From contig NZ_QKTX01000011.1 of NCBI RefSeq assembly GCF_003253485.1, positions 1 through 64,000 on the forward strand: 64,000 nucleotides of DNA, written 5' to 3'. This DNA comes from Algoriphagus aquaeductus (GTDB lineage: Bacteria; Bacteroidota; Bacteroidia; Cytophagales; Cyclobacteriaceae). The notes beneath the pieces were generated by a model. That model was not told the origin of the DNA, ran no database searches, and worked only from the letters and a program-made list of their open reading frames with translations. Shown here one piece after another: positions 16,581 to 25,359 of the stretch. Position 1 is the stretch's first letter. Each line of letters opens with the position of its first letter. A program made the position numbers and the translations under genes.

Positions 16581-19547
16581 TTAAGCTACTTTTTTGGTGT
16601 CTTTACCCGCGGCTTCAGCTTCCAATTCCTTCTTCATCAAATCCACCACAATCGGTGTGGCAATGTAGATAGAAGAGAAGGTACCTACCGTGATACCCAC
16701 AAAAAGTGCAAAGGCAAATCCCCTCAATACTTCACCACCGAAGAATAACAGCACGATGACTACGATCAGGGTAGTGAAAGAGGTGATCAAGGTACGTCCC
16801 AAAGTCTGGTTGATGGAGTCGTTGAATACTTTCACCAGTTTGTTGGTACCTCGGTTTTCGATATTCTCCCGAATACGGTCAAACACAATTACAGTATCGT
16901 TGATCGAGTAACCGATCACCGTCAAGATGGCCGCTACAAATACCTGATCAATCTCAAACGTGGCACCAAAGGCACTGGCAATCGCAAATGCGGCAATAAC
17001 AAACAAGGTGTCGTGAACCAAGGCAATGATAGAACCCAGGGAGAACTGCCACTTGCGAAATCTCAACAAGATGTAGAGGAAGATGGCGATCAACGCTACA
17101 ATCATGGCTTCTGCAGAGGAAGCCTTGATGTCGTCGGCAACAGTCGCTCCTACTTTGGAGGATCCGGTAATCGAAAACTGCTTGTCGCCAAGCTGCTCGG
17201 CATTGTCCACATAAGTGAACCCAGTCACCGTTGCAATTCCCTCTTTTACTTTGCTTTCTACTTCTTTGTTGGAAGCATCGTCATCTTCATTGATCAAGTA
17301 GGAAGTCGTTACTTTCAAGACATTGCTGGCTCCGTAAGTTTTTACTTCCACTGAGCCATCAAATTCACCATCCAATCCAACCTTCAATTCAGAAGGAACC
17401 ACAGGCTCATCAAAAGCTACAACATAAGAGCGACCTCCGGTGAAATCCACACCGAATTTCAGTCCATTGATCACCGCGATGCCGAGACCCAATACGATGA
17501 TGCTGGTAGATATCAAATAAGCGACTTTTCTCTTGCTTAAGAAGTCGATATTGAGGCTGGAAAGCGCATTTTTTGCAAATGGTGCAGAGAAGTTGATGCT
17601 GCTCTTGTCACCTTTTTTAGTCATCCATGACACGATCACCCGGGTAATGAATACGGAAGAGAAGAAAGAACAAGCAATACCGATCATCAATACAATCGCA
17701 AAACCTTTGACCGGTCCCTGTCCCAAGGCATACAAGATCGCGCCGGTCAAGAAAGTCGTCACGTTACCGTCTAGGATCGCAGAAAATGCCTTGCTGTAAC
17801 CCGCATTGATGGAAGCCATCAGGCCAACACCATTTCTGAGCTCTTCTTTGATCCGTTCAAAAATCAACACGTTGGCATCGATAGACATACCGATGGTCAA
17901 TACGATACCCGCGATACCAGGCAAAGTCAAAGCCGTGCCCAACTGAGCCAAGATGCCAAGAATAAAGAAGATATTGAATACCAAGGCTGCAATGGCTACC
18001 AAACCACCTTTAGAATAGTAGGCCACCATGAACAACACGACTAATACTAATCCGGCAATCATGGAAATGATACCCTGATTTTGGGCTTCTTTACCCAACG
18101 TTGGACCAATGATGCTTTCTTCTACGATCTGAGTGGGAGCAGGAAGAGAACCTGACTTCAGGATATTAGCCAAATCCTGTGCTTCCAAAAGGGTAAAGTT
18201 TCCGGAGATCTCAGACTGTCCGTTCGGGATTTCTCCGTTGACCACAGGCGCAGTGTACACATAGTCGTCCAAGACCACGGCGATTCTTCTGCCGACATTT
18301 TCAGAGGTTAGTTTTCTCCATTTTCTAGCTCCCTCTGCATTCATCTGCATGGATACCGCAGGTCGGGAAGTCTGATCCAAGGTCTGACGGGCATCAGTGA
18401 CCACATCGCCTTCCAATGGAGCCTGATCCGTACCTCTAGCGGTCTTGATTGCATAGAGTTCAAGGAGTTCTGATCCATCATCCGCTTTGGTAGGTTTTAC
18501 TCCCCAAAGGAGCTTCAAATCTCTTGGCAAGAATGTTTTATATCGCTCATTTTTCAGAATACGATTGATAATGACTGTGTCCCGTACATCGTAAACCAAA
18601 CCGTAGTTTGCCTTCATCAAGGAGATTAAAGGGGATACACTGTTGTTTGGGTTCAGGGGATCGATTTGCTGCAGCTGTTTTTCCAGCGCGTTTCTCAGCG
18701 AATCTTCCGGAGAAAGATTTTCCGTCGTATCAGCAGCGGTTGGAGTGGTGGTGTTTTTTTGATCGGCTACCCAGGTAGAATTGATCGTTTCGATAGCACC
18801 ACCATATTCATTGAGTTCTAGTACTTCCCAAAACTGAAGCTTTGCTACACCTTGCAATAAGTTGCGGACACGCTCCTGATTGTCAGCACCGGGAAGTTCG
18901 ATTTGGATTCGACCAGAACCTGCTATTCGCTGGATATTTGGCTGAGAAGTACCAAAACGGTCGATACGGGTTCTCAGGATATTGAACGAACGGTCAATGG
19001 CATTTTCAACTTCTGTATTGATAATATCCAAGATGGCAGAATCTGATGTTTCCAGAGAGATCCTTCCTCTGTTGGCTGCAGTTGCAAAAATGCTGCTGAG
19101 GTTTTTTCCGGGATTGTTGCGCTGCCAAGCCGTGTAAAACAAGTCTACAAACTTTGCATTGGAGGTTTTGGCAGCCTCTCGTGCCTCATCTACCGACTTG
19201 TTGAAAGCGGCATCCTTTGGATTGCCAGCGATGCCTTTGACGATTTCCACAGGAGAAACCTCCAAAGTCACATGCATACCGCCCTGAAGGTCAAGGCCTA
19301 GACCCAGTTCGGTTTCTTTTACTTCTTGGTAAGTGAAGTCTGCTCCCAGGAAATTGTAAACCGGCTGTCTCCAGACAGAATCCAGGTAAGCTCTTCTTTT
19401 GGCAAAATCTATATTGCCAGATGCGTCCGTTGCATAATCATTTGCTTTTTGCTGAACGCCATTGGATACGAGCGTGAATGACAGATAATACAGGCATAGT
19501 GCTGTAATAATCACTGTCAAAAACACAATGACACCTTTGTTTTGCAT
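16581..19547 (-). CDS. secDF: Protein translocase subunit SecDF (fused)
   Basis: A 988-residue fusion of SecD and SecF, as is usual in Bacteroidota. It uses the proton gradient to pull exported proteins out of the SecYEG channel. The SecD half has TM1 at residues 5-24, the long periplasmic P1 region, and a block of transmembrane helices from about residue 490 with NVLIFERIKEEL. The SecF half starts near residue 660 with its own TM and ends with the DTVIVFDRIREN motif and four helices. Both halves carry the charged FERI/FDRI motifs of the RND superfamily. Its own terminator follows. Housekeeping gene. Confidence 0.97.
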   Translation of the reverse strand: MQNKGVIVFLTVIITALCLYYLSFTLVSNGVQQKANDYATDASGNIDFAKRRAYLDSVWRQPVYNFLGADFTYQEVKETELGLGLDLQGGMHVTLEVSPVEIVKGIAGNPKDAAFNKSVDEAREAAKTSNAKFVDLFYTAWQRNNPGKNLSSIFATAANRGRISLETSDSAILDIINTEVENAIDRSFNILRTRIDRFGTSQPNIQRIAGSGRIQIELPGADNQERVRNLLQGVAKLQFWEVLELNEYGGAIETINSTWVADQKNTTTPTAADTTENLSPEDSLRNALEKQLQQIDPLNPNNSVSPLISLMKANYGLVYDVRDTVIINRILKNERYKTFLPRDLKLLWGVKPTKADDGSELLELYAIKTARGTDQAPLEGDVVTDARQTLDQTSRPAVSMQMNAEGARKWRKLTSENVGRRIAVVLDDYVYTAPVVNGEIPNGQSEISGNFTLLEAQDLANILKSGSLPAPTQIVEESIIGPTLGKEAQNQGIISMIAGLVLVVLFMVAYYSKGGLVAIAALVFNIFFILGILAQLGTALTLPGIAGIVLTIGMSIDANVLIFERIKEELRNGVGLMASINAGYSKAFSAILDGNVTTFLTGAILYALGQGPVKGFAIVLMIGIACSFFSSVFITRVIVSWMTKKGDKSSINFSAPFAKNALSSLNIDFLSKRKVAYLISTSIIVLGLGIAVINGLKFGVDFTGGRSYVVAFDEPVVPSELKVGLDGEFDGSVEVKTYGASNVLKVTTSYLINEDDDASNKEVESKVKEGIATVTGFTYVDNAEQLGDKQFSITGSSKVGATVADDIKASSAEAMIVALIAIFLYILLRFRKWQFSLGSIIALVHDTLFVIAAFAIASAFGATFEIDQVFVAAILTVIGYSINDTVIVFDRIRENIENRGTNKLVKVFNDSINQTLGRTLITSFTTLIVVIVLLFFGGEVLRGFAFALFVGITVGTFSSIYIATPIVVDLMKKELEAEAAGKDTKKVA

Positions 19548-19591
19548 AGGGTATTGAATTATTAATTATTGATTGGAAATACAGAAATAAC

Positions 19592-19613
19592 TTCCTGCTA
19601 AGTCTAGCAGGAA
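19592..19613. repeat. Short perfect hairpin between secDF and the upstream gene
   Basis: Arms ttcctgcta and tagcaggaa (9 bp) with a 4-nt loop. No clear T-run follows, so terminator function is doubtful. Confidence 0.5.
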
Positions 19614-19640
19614 TAGCGTAATGCTGGAAAATAAAGGGAA

Positions 19641-19985
19641 TCAGGGCCCTTTGGTGGAAATGATCCGCTCAAAAAGTATCTCAATCAGCTGATTGGGATA
19701 AAAAGCGGAAACGGCCTGATGCGTAGGGATTTTGAATTCGAAGCTGAAAATCTGATAGATCAGATAGAGCACGGTATCCGCTACATGAAGTACAAAAGGC
19801 ACTACAGCGTCTACCGCTACATTTAAAAAAGTCTGATCGGGATTTTCTGAAGACCGCTCAGATTTTGTGGGTTCCTCGTGCTGAGGTATGTATTCTACAC
19901 TGGAAACAAACAGGCAAAACAGCAATGCCATCATCACAGAAAATCTCTGCCGGAAGGTTTTGCTATATAAAGTCCTGTTTTTCAT
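19641..19985 (-). CDS. Hypothetical membrane-anchored small protein
   Basis: About 114 residues from the ATG at 19985. An N-terminal hydrophobic stretch (residues 13-29, FSVMMALLFCLFVSSVE) could be a signal anchor; a second hydrophobic stretch lies near residues 60-80. A longer in-frame start at 20045 would overlap udk by 4 nt, but a TATATTTG promoter box ends 6 nt before the ATG at 19985, so the shorter form is preferred. No family is recognised. It lies between udk and secDF, all on the minus strand. Confidence 0.6.
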   Translation of the reverse strand: MKNRTLYSKTFRQRFSVMMALLFCLFVSSVEYIPQHEEPTKSERSSENPDQTFLNVAVDAVVPFVLHVADTVLYLIYQIFSFEFKIPTHQAVSAFYPNQLIEILFERIISTKGP

Positions 19986-19991
19986 GAGTGG

Positions 19992-19999
19992 CAAATATA
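19992..19999 (-). promoter_or_regulatory. -7 box 6 nt from an ATG
   Basis: TATATTTG on the minus strand matches TAnnTTTG and lies immediately upstream of the ATG at 19985, which would give a leaderless transcript. Confidence 0.5.
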
Positions 20000-20041
20000 G
20001 ACAATATTTGAAATTGATGCCTTTTGCCTTACTTTTTTTGA

Positions 20042-20662
20042 TCATTTACCAGACTTAGCCCTCAGGTAAGTTCGGATGACATCCAAGGCACGGTCAAAAC
20101 TTTGGTTATTGGGAACGATGAGATCGGCCTCACTTTTGAAAGGTTCGATGTACTTTTCATAGGTGGGCATTACATGCATTTCGTATCGATAAAGCACATC
20201 ATCCAAGTCATAACCCCGCTCTACTTTGTCACGGATGATTCTCCGCTTGAGTTTGATGTGATCTTTGGCATCAATAAAAATCTTGAGATCCAGTAATTCT
20301 GCCAACTCAGGATAATACAAAACAAATATTCCCTCTACCACCACCACGGGTGCCGGTGCAAAAGTGAGCATTTTGGGTTTTTTAGCAGCATTATTAAAAG
20401 TGTATTCTTCCCTATAAACTGTTTCCCCATCCTGAATTTTGCGTATGTCGGTTGCGTATTGCTCAAAGTCAATGCTGAAGGGGGTATCAAAATTGTGAAC
20501 CCCATGAGCATCTATGGGCTGAAGATGTCGGGGTTTGTAATAATTGTCCTGAGAGATGAGGCAAACCTCACCGGGATCAAAACTGCTGAGCAAGCGCTCC
20601 AAAAACAAGGTTTTTCCGGAGGCTGAACCTCCTGTGATCCCGACGATGAATGGTTTTTTCAT
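20042..20662 (-). CDS. udk: Uridine kinase
   Basis: A 206-residue P-loop kinase that phosphorylates uridine and cytidine in pyrimidine salvage. The Walker A motif is GITGGSASGKT at the N terminus; DNYYKPRH near residue 40 and NFDTPFSIDFEQ are the typical nucleoside-binding segments, and RRIIRDKVERGYD is the lid. The ATG at 20662 is preferred over an in-frame TTG three codons upstream; a TAACTTTG box ends 6 nt before it. pyrF, another pyrimidine gene, is elsewhere in the window. Confidence 0.95.
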   Translation of the reverse strand: MKKPFIVGITGGSASGKTLFLERLLSSFDPGEVCLISQDNYYKPRHLQPIDAHGVHNFDTPFSIDFEQYATDIRKIQDGETVYREEYTFNNAAKKPKMLTFAPAPVVVVEGIFVLYYPELAELLDLKIFIDAKDHIKLKRRIIRDKVERGYDLDDVLYRYEMHVMPTYEKYIEPFKSEADLIVPNNQSFDRALDVIRTYLRAKSGK

Positions 20663-20668
20663 GGGAGA

Positions 20669-20676
20669 CAAAGTTA
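20669..20676 (-). promoter_or_regulatory. -7 box of udk, 6 nt from the ATG
   Basis: TAACTTTG on the minus strand. The TTG start proposed by the longest frame lies inside this box, which argues for the ATG at 20662. Confidence 0.55.
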
Positions 20677-20695
20677 AATTATTTTTAGCTTGATC

Positions 20696-21277
20696 TCAGA
20701 ATTTTCTTTGGTTCAGAAATTCAATCAGGGATTTGACCGCTTTTCCCCGATGAGAAATTTCATTTTTCTCTTCCAAAGAAAGCTCTGCAAAGGTCCTGTC
20801 AAAACCAACAGGTCTGAAAACAGGATCATAGCCAAATCCTTTTTCTCCAACCCGCCTATTCAAAATTTCTCCCTTAGCAATTCCTTCAAACTGGTACTCT
20901 TTCCCCTCCAAAATCAATGCGATCACCGTTCGGAACCTCGCTTTTCGGTTGGTTTTCCCTTCCATTTTTTCCAAAAGCAAGTCAATATTCCGCTCATCGC
21001 TTCTTGGCTCACCTGCAAATCTACCCGAGTAAACTCCCGGCGCACCATTTAAAGCTTCTACCTCCAACCCCGTATCATCTGCAAAACAATCCACGCCAAA
21101 ATGCTCTTTGACATATCGGGCTTTTTGAAAAGCATTATGATCCAGCGTATCGCCCGTTTCGGGAAGCTCTTCAAAGCAGCCAATTTCATGTAAGGAGACG
21201 AGTTCAAACTCTGGTCCAATGGCAGCTTTGACTTCCTCGATTTTCTTGCGGTTATTGGTAGCGAAGCAGATTTTCAT
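20696..21277 (-). CDS. rdgB: RdgB/HAM1 family dITP/XTP pyrophosphatase
   Basis: A 193-residue enzyme that removes ITP, dITP and XTP from the nucleotide pool. Family marks are FATNNRKKIEEV at the N terminus (normally ATxNxxK), FADDTGLEVEALNGAPGVYSGR near residue 66, given here as FADDTGLEVEAL and GAPGVYSGRFAG, and the C-terminal FGYDPVF and SHRGKAV segments. Length is standard. Only 33 nt separate its stop from the udk start, but udk has its own promoter box. Confidence 0.95.
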   Translation of the reverse strand: MKICFATNNRKKIEEVKAAIGPEFELVSLHEIGCFEELPETGDTLDHNAFQKARYVKEHFGVDCFADDTGLEVEALNGAPGVYSGRFAGEPRSDERNIDLLLEKMEGKTNRKARFRTVIALILEGKEYQFEGIAKGEILNRRVGEKGFGYDPVFRPVGFDRTFAELSLEEKNEISHRGKAVKSLIEFLNQRKF

Positions 21278-21377
21278 GGAGATTCAGTTTTGACAAAAAT
21301 GAAAAGCGAATCGTCAGCATCCAAACCATTTTGATGTGCAGGCCAAAGTGCCGAAATTTTACTCCTAAATTTCCGCT

Positions 21378-21941
21378 ATGAAAAAAATCACGGTGTACTG
21401 TGGTTCCAGAAAAGGGAACTCGACGATATATGAAACTGCCTCAAGGGCCTTGGCTCAGGAAATGATCAAACGGGACTTGTCCTTAGTCTATGGCGCAGGC
21501 AGAGTAGGTTTGATGGGAGTGATTGCAGATGAAATGCTTGCTGCGGGCAAGGAAGTATTGGGAATCATTCCTCAAAAGCTGGTCGATCGGGAAGTGGCGC
21601 ACCGAGGGTGTACCGAACTGATCATTGTGGAGACCATGCGAGACCGCAAATGGCTGATGGCCGAGCGGGGAGATGGATTTATCGCCATGCCGGGAGGAAT
21701 TGGCACGTTGGAAGAACTTTTTGAAATCATGACGCTCAATCAGCTTCACTACATCCAAAAGCCATTGGCGCTGTATAATGTGAATGGCTACTATGACAAA
21801 CTGATCGACTTTCTCAACCATGCGATGGATGAGGGGTTTCTCTATCCGGAGCAGGAGGAAATGCTGATTATCTCTGATGATCCTTCGGATCTTTTGGATC
21901 AAATGGCAGATTATCAAGCAAGAAGACCGGCGGATTGGTAA
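21378..21941 (+). CDS. LOG family protein (TIGR00730 type)
   Basis: A 187-residue Rossmann-fold protein of the lysine-decarboxylase-like LOG family. It has MRDRK (residues 96-100) and PGGIGTLEE, which form the nucleotide-monophosphate binding site. Members hydrolyse cytokinin riboside 5'-monophosphates or other nucleotide monophosphates. In a bacterium without plants as host the natural substrate is probably AMP or a modified relative. A TAAATTTC element 4 nt ahead of the ATG is one base off a -7 box. A second LOG paralogue lies at 60217-60945. Confidence 0.92.
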   Translation: MKKITVYCGSRKGNSTIYETASRALAQEMIKRDLSLVYGAGRVGLMGVIADEMLAAGKEVLGIIPQKLVDREVAHRGCTELIIVETMRDRKWLMAERGDGFIAMPGGIGTLEELFEIMTLNQLHYIQKPLALYNVNGYYDKLIDFLNHAMDEGFLYPEQEEMLIISDDPSDLLDQMADYQARRPADW

Positions 21942-21942
21942 T

Positions 21943-21975
21943 AAAAAAAGGAAGGGGTTAAGCCTTCCTTTTTTT
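21943..21975 (+). terminator. Terminator of the LOG gene
   Basis: Perfect 13-bp arms aaaaaaaggaagg and ccttccttttttt with a 7-nt loop, starting just after the stop codon. Confidence 0.9.
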
Positions 21976-22039
21976 ATGATATTGAGTTATTACTAGTGGT
22001 AATAAGGCGGTATAGACCCACCCCATTTGCCTCCTTTTG

Positions 22040-22200
22040 ACCTTTATTCCATTTTTCAATTGTCACTTTTTGTGGGGCAAAAAGTAACCAAAAACCCTTG
22101 ACACAGCAAAGCTCCAACCGCACAAGGCCAAACGCTGGCCCGCTGCTGTGTCGGCCCACGCGCCCTTCAGAACAGAGTTTGGTAATCAAAAAGGATTTGA
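22040..22200. repeat. Dispersed GC-richer intergenic element
   Basis: The gene-free stretch 21976-22287 holds a block that starts near ttgtcactttttgtggggc and has higher GC than its surroundings. One frame of the plus strand reads CGAKSNQKP and then RPNAGPLLCRPT. I recall very similar unexpressed translations beside many Bacteroidota genes, so it looks like a widespread dispersed repeat, not a gene. It is broken by a stop codon in the other frames. The recall needs a database check. Confidence 0.4.
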
Positions 22201-22287
22201 ATCGGAAATGATAAGACAAGGTTTTGAGTCAAAAAACTCTATCCAGACTTTTTTAGCAACCCAAATTTTTCGAATTCTGGATGACTT

Positions 22288-22896
22288 TTACTCTCGCACC
22301 CAATTGACTTTTTCGGAGATCGGCTCGCGCTTCCCGGCAGGCCAGTTGTCCGTAGCAGGTTTAGCCACATAGAAAAAGCCCATCAGCATATCTTCCCCTT
22401 CGAGTCCGAAATCTTCCCGGGCTTCTGCCCAGAACGTCGGTCCACCAGTACCCCAATAGCAAGCCAATCCATGGGCACAGGCGGTTAGGTACATATTCTG
22501 AACAGCCATCGCGGTTGCAGCAATTTCCTCCATCACCGGGATGCCAGAGCCCTCAGTTCGCTTCATCAGAATGGCAATCACATGAGAAGCTTTGGTTGGG
22601 TTTTCTTTGAATTTCTGGTAAGTAGCTTCGATAAACGGGGTACCGTTTTTCTCCGCACGCATCTTATATAGCTCGGCTTGGTAGTCACCAAATTTCTTCA
22701 AGCCCTCACCGGTATAGACAATAAACCTCCAAGGTTGAGTCAGTTTGTGTGTCGGTGCCCAGTTGGCGTTTTCGAGCATTTCCTCGATAATGGAGTCGGC
22801 TACTGGATCATTTTCTTTAAACTGGGCGACAAACATGGAGCGTCGTCCACGGATGATTTTGGTAACCTCTTCTGTATTGAATTCGGGTTTTTGCAT
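22288..22896 (-). CDS. Nitroreductase family protein
   Basis: A 202-residue FMN-dependent oxidoreductase. The N terminus has IIRGRRSMFVAQF, where RxRRS contacts the FMN phosphate, and NANWAPTHKLTQPWRF is the typical second FMN-binding segment. The C-terminal MGFFYVAKP is also characteristic. Members reduce nitroaromatics, quinones or enones with NAD(P)H; the natural substrate is unknown. It lies 45 nt downstream of the DUF5615 toxin gene on the same strand and could share its transcript. Confidence 0.92.
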   Translation of the reverse strand: MQKPEFNTEEVTKIIRGRRSMFVAQFKENDPVADSIIEEMLENANWAPTHKLTQPWRFIVYTGEGLKKFGDYQAELYKMRAEKNGTPFIEATYQKFKENPTKASHVIAILMKRTEGSGIPVMEEIAATAMAVQNMYLTACAHGLACYWGTGGPTFWAEAREDFGLEGEDMLMGFFYVAKPATDNWPAGKREPISEKVNWVRE

Positions 22897-22941
22897 GGTG
22901 ATTTTATTTTAATGAATTCTAAAGCCTTCTTTGGACTGATG

Positions 22942-23283
22942 CTAAAATGCAGATTCTACCTTTAAAATTCCCTCAACTTCATTTTTTAAAAAATCATTGA
23001 TTTCTTCTTTTTTGTCCAAAAGAGTTTTTGCGATTCTATCCGTAGATGAATTTCCCAATCTTAGCCAGATTACTTTGGGAGGAAAGCCAAACAATAGTGA
23101 AAGGTCTACAAAGTCCGAGTCGAAAGTAACAATTACAAATTCATTGACTTTCGCCCATTTCCAGATCTCCCGGTCCTGCTTTCCTTCCAAACCAGCTTCA
23201 CGAAGTTGTTTTGATCCCGGAAAATGAGGAAGAATTTCTTTGACTATTCTAAAGGAGATATTCTGATCAAAAAGTAAAGCCAT
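22942..23283 (-). CDS. DUF5615 family PIN-like toxin
   Basis: About 113 residues starting MALLFDQNIS, the usual start of DUF5615, whose Asp and Asn (residues 6 and 8) together with TFDSDF near residue 65 form the acidic site of a PIN-like ribonuclease fold. The ATG at 23283 is used; a longer frame overlaps the antitoxin and adds an unlikely N terminus. It lies 8 nt after the DUF433 gene, the standard partner in this predicted type II toxin-antitoxin system. Key acidic residues are in place, so it appears intact. Confidence 0.85.
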   Translation of the reverse strand: MALLFDQNISFRIVKEILPHFPGSKQLREAGLEGKQDREIWKWAKVNEFVIVTFDSDFVDLSLLFGFPPKVIWLRLGNSSTDRIAKTLLDKKEEINDFLKNEVEGILKVESAF

Positions 23284-23291
23284 AAGTTTGA

Positions 23292-23510
23292 CTAGGCATA
23301 TTTCAACTTCTGCTCCCGATCTGCTGCAAATGCTAAGCAAGCTTTAAGCTGATCTATTGTCAACTCCGGAAAATCGGCCATTATATCCTCCATACTCATT
23401 CCAGAAGCCATCCAGCCTAGGACATCAGACACACTGATGCGAGTCCCCTTAATACAGGGTCTTCCAAATCGGATATTGGGGTCGATGCTTATGTAATCCA
23501 AATAATTCAT
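23292..23510 (-). CDS. DUF433 family antitoxin
   Basis: A 72-residue protein with the DUF433 signature: IRFGRPCIKGTRISVSDVL near residue 13, then FPELTIDQLKACLAFAADRE. The fold contains a helix-turn-helix and is expected to bind DNA and neutralise the DUF5615 toxin encoded 8 nt downstream. It starts 10 nt after the small acidic reading frame at 23521-23703. The family is secure; antitoxin activity is inferred from the pairing. Confidence 0.88.
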   Translation of the reverse strand: MNYLDYISIDPNIRFGRPCIKGTRISVSDVLGWMASGMSMEDIMADFPELTIDQLKACLAFAADREQKLKYA

Positions 23511-23520
23511 AGGCTATAAT

Positions 23521-23703
23521 TTACGGATGTTTTTTGGATTGGTCTGAAATTTCATCGTCTTTCCAATCGTTTTCCGGATCCGAAAGAAATGATTCGTCCT
23601 CGAAAACATCCGGAATCAGAAGTTCATCTTCTCCCGCTTCATGCATTTCCTTAAAAGCCTCAGCCCATCCTTTCCGTGGTTGATTCTTTTGTTCGTTTTC
23701 CAT
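23521..23703 (-). CDS. Orphan acidic peptide resembling the tail of a MazE-type antitoxin
   Basis: A 60-residue, strongly acidic protein. Its centre, PRKGWAEAFKEMHEAG then DELLIPDVFEDE, looks like the C-terminal toxin-binding tail of Bacteroidota AbrB/MazE-type antitoxins, but the N-terminal DNA-binding domain is absent. It begins 5 nt after the S10 peptidase stop with an ATG and ends 10 nt before the DUF433 gene, so it would be translated from the same message. It could be a decayed antitoxin, a stand-alone toxin-binding peptide, or a conserved small protein. Homology is from memory and not checked. Confidence 0.55.
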   Translation of the reverse strand: MENEQKNQPRKGWAEAFKEMHEAGEDELLIPDVFEDESFLSDPENDWKDDEISDQSKKHP

Positions 23704-23708
23704 GATCT

Positions 23709-25220
23709 TTACTTCAGAATCCCCTCCAAAAACTTCCTTACATCTCTAGCCAAAGCATCAAAATCTTCCTGTCGGTTGTACATCATGTGACCTGCCTCAT
23801 AGTAGGTCATCTCGATTCGATCCTGAGGAAAATTATGGCGTGCAAAGGTGTATTCCGCATCAAAGAATGGGGTGATCAAATCGTAGTATCCGTTGGCTAC
23901 CAATACTTTCATCCGGGTATTACGATGCATGGCTTCGCTCAAAGCTCTGGCTGTGCTTACATAGCTTGGCTCCCAATAAGCTCCGTCAGGCACCGGTTTC
24001 CAGTTCCAACTTCCGCCCATTCCGGTCGCCGAAGTGAGATAAGGCCGATCCAAACTCACCTTCAAATCACGCATCAAGTAATCGTTGAACACTGCCGTGT
24101 AAGCCGCTCCGGTCATGTAACTCGCCGGGTCACCCAAAACCGGGCCTTCAGCAGCCTTGTCGGTCTCGGTAGCCAAATACCTTCCGTCTAAAGTCCCGAT
24201 GGCTTTTCCTTCCTCCCGGAGCAATTCCTTTTTGAAGCGGTGCATCAGAATCTGATTATCCGATCTGAGAATATATGCCTTGTCCAATCCGGTGAAGTAA
24301 GCTAGTTTTTCGGCAATGGCTTCCTTTTGCGCTGGGGTTTGCTTTTCCCCGAGGAAAAGGGAAGTCAAATACTCTCCGTAGGCAAATTCTCTCGCCTCTT
24401 GGGCAAAAGCTTCGATCGTTTTTCCTTTTCCGGCTTTGCCGTGATACCAGGCGGTCACAGCTTGGGAGGGAAGATAGGTGAAAAAGGAGGTCAGGTTATC
24501 CGCCCAACTGGACGAACCCGCATAATCCAAAGCCTGAGAAATCAGGATAATTCCATTCAAGGCCATAGTTTGGCCACTTTCTTCCAGCACTTCGGCAACT
24601 TTGGCGGCGCGGGTGGTTCCGAAGCTTTCCCCGGCCATAAATTTTGGCGCCTGCCATCTGCCATGCTGCGTCACCCAAGTTCGCATAAACTGGGCAACGG
24701 ATGCCGCATCCTCATTCAATCCCCAGAAATCGGAAGTCTTGCCCACCCCTTCTACTTGGCTAAATCCAGTCCCGATCGGATCGATAAAGACAAGGTCGGT
24801 GATATCCAAAAGGGCCTGTGTGTTTTCTACAAACCGATAGGGTGCGGCGCCATCGTCGGTCTTGGCTTCCGAATCGGTTTTCACCACTTTGGGACCAAAG
24901 AATCCCACATGCAGCCAAATACTCGCTGAACCCGGACCTCCGTTGAAGATAAAGAGAACGGGCCTTTTGGAAGAATCCACTCCCTCGCGGATATACGAAG
25001 TCGACCACAGTGCTCCCGTCACTTCGCCTTTGGAGTTTTTCAAAAAAGTCTCCCCAACGACCGCTTTGTAGGTGATTTTTTGACCATTGAAAGTGCCTGA
25101 ATGTGTGGTTTCAAACTTTTGAGGATCCCGAGGAACCCACTTGGATTCTGACTTTTCTTCTTGGGAAAAGGAAATTCTCGATAAAAAAAGAAATAAAAGT
25201 AGAATGGAGATTTTTTTCAT
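23709..25220 (-). CDS. S10 family serine carboxypeptidase, exported
   Basis: A 503-residue enzyme with a Sec signal peptide (residues 1-19, SFS-Q). The catalytic Ser is residue 199 in AGESFGT; the oxyanion region NGGPGSASIW is near residue 93; Asp lies in NGYYDLITPF and His in YEAGHMMY near the C terminus, completing the triad. These peptidases remove C-terminal residues from peptides, here in the periplasm. It is the first gene of a tight minus-strand run with the acidic peptide, the toxin-antitoxin pair and the nitroreductase. Confidence 0.93.
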   Translation of the reverse strand: MKKISILLLFLFLSRISFSQEEKSESKWVPRDPQKFETTHSGTFNGQKITYKAVVGETFLKNSKGEVTGALWSTSYIREGVDSSKRPVLFIFNGGPGSASIWLHVGFFGPKVVKTDSEAKTDDGAAPYRFVENTQALLDITDLVFIDPIGTGFSQVEGVGKTSDFWGLNEDAASVAQFMRTWVTQHGRWQAPKFMAGESFGTTRAAKVAEVLEESGQTMALNGIILISQALDYAGSSSWADNLTSFFTYLPSQAVTAWYHGKAGKGKTIEAFAQEAREFAYGEYLTSLFLGEKQTPAQKEAIAEKLAYFTGLDKAYILRSDNQILMHRFKKELLREEGKAIGTLDGRYLATETDKAAEGPVLGDPASYMTGAAYTAVFNDYLMRDLKVSLDRPYLTSATGMGGSWNWKPVPDGAYWEPSYVSTARALSEAMHRNTRMKVLVANGYYDLITPFFDAEYTFARHNFPQDRIEMTYYEAGHMMYNRQEDFDALARDVRKFLEGILK

Positions 25221-25232
25221 ATTCGACTATTT

Positions 25233-25277
25233 AAAGATAGCTGCGCAGATATTTCAAAGATATGGCTAAAGCCAAGA
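25233..25277 (+). repeat. Dispersed 45-bp repeat, copy A
   Basis: By eye about 42 of 45 positions match the reverse complement of 35455-35499, allowing one indel. It starts aaagatagctgcgcagatat and ends tggctaaagccaaga. The gene-free stretch 25221-25436 holds this copy plus the related degenerate units that follow. Confidence 0.7.
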
Positions 25278-25359
25278 AAGAAGCAGAATTTAGCTGGCGA
25301 AGCAGATCTCATTAAATGTAAGATAACTACGCAGACAAAAACAAAATATAGCTAAAGCT

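Noticed and set aside
21974..22219. 81-residue minus-strand frame
   Set aside because: Lies over the dispersed repeat; the translation looks like a known type of spurious product.
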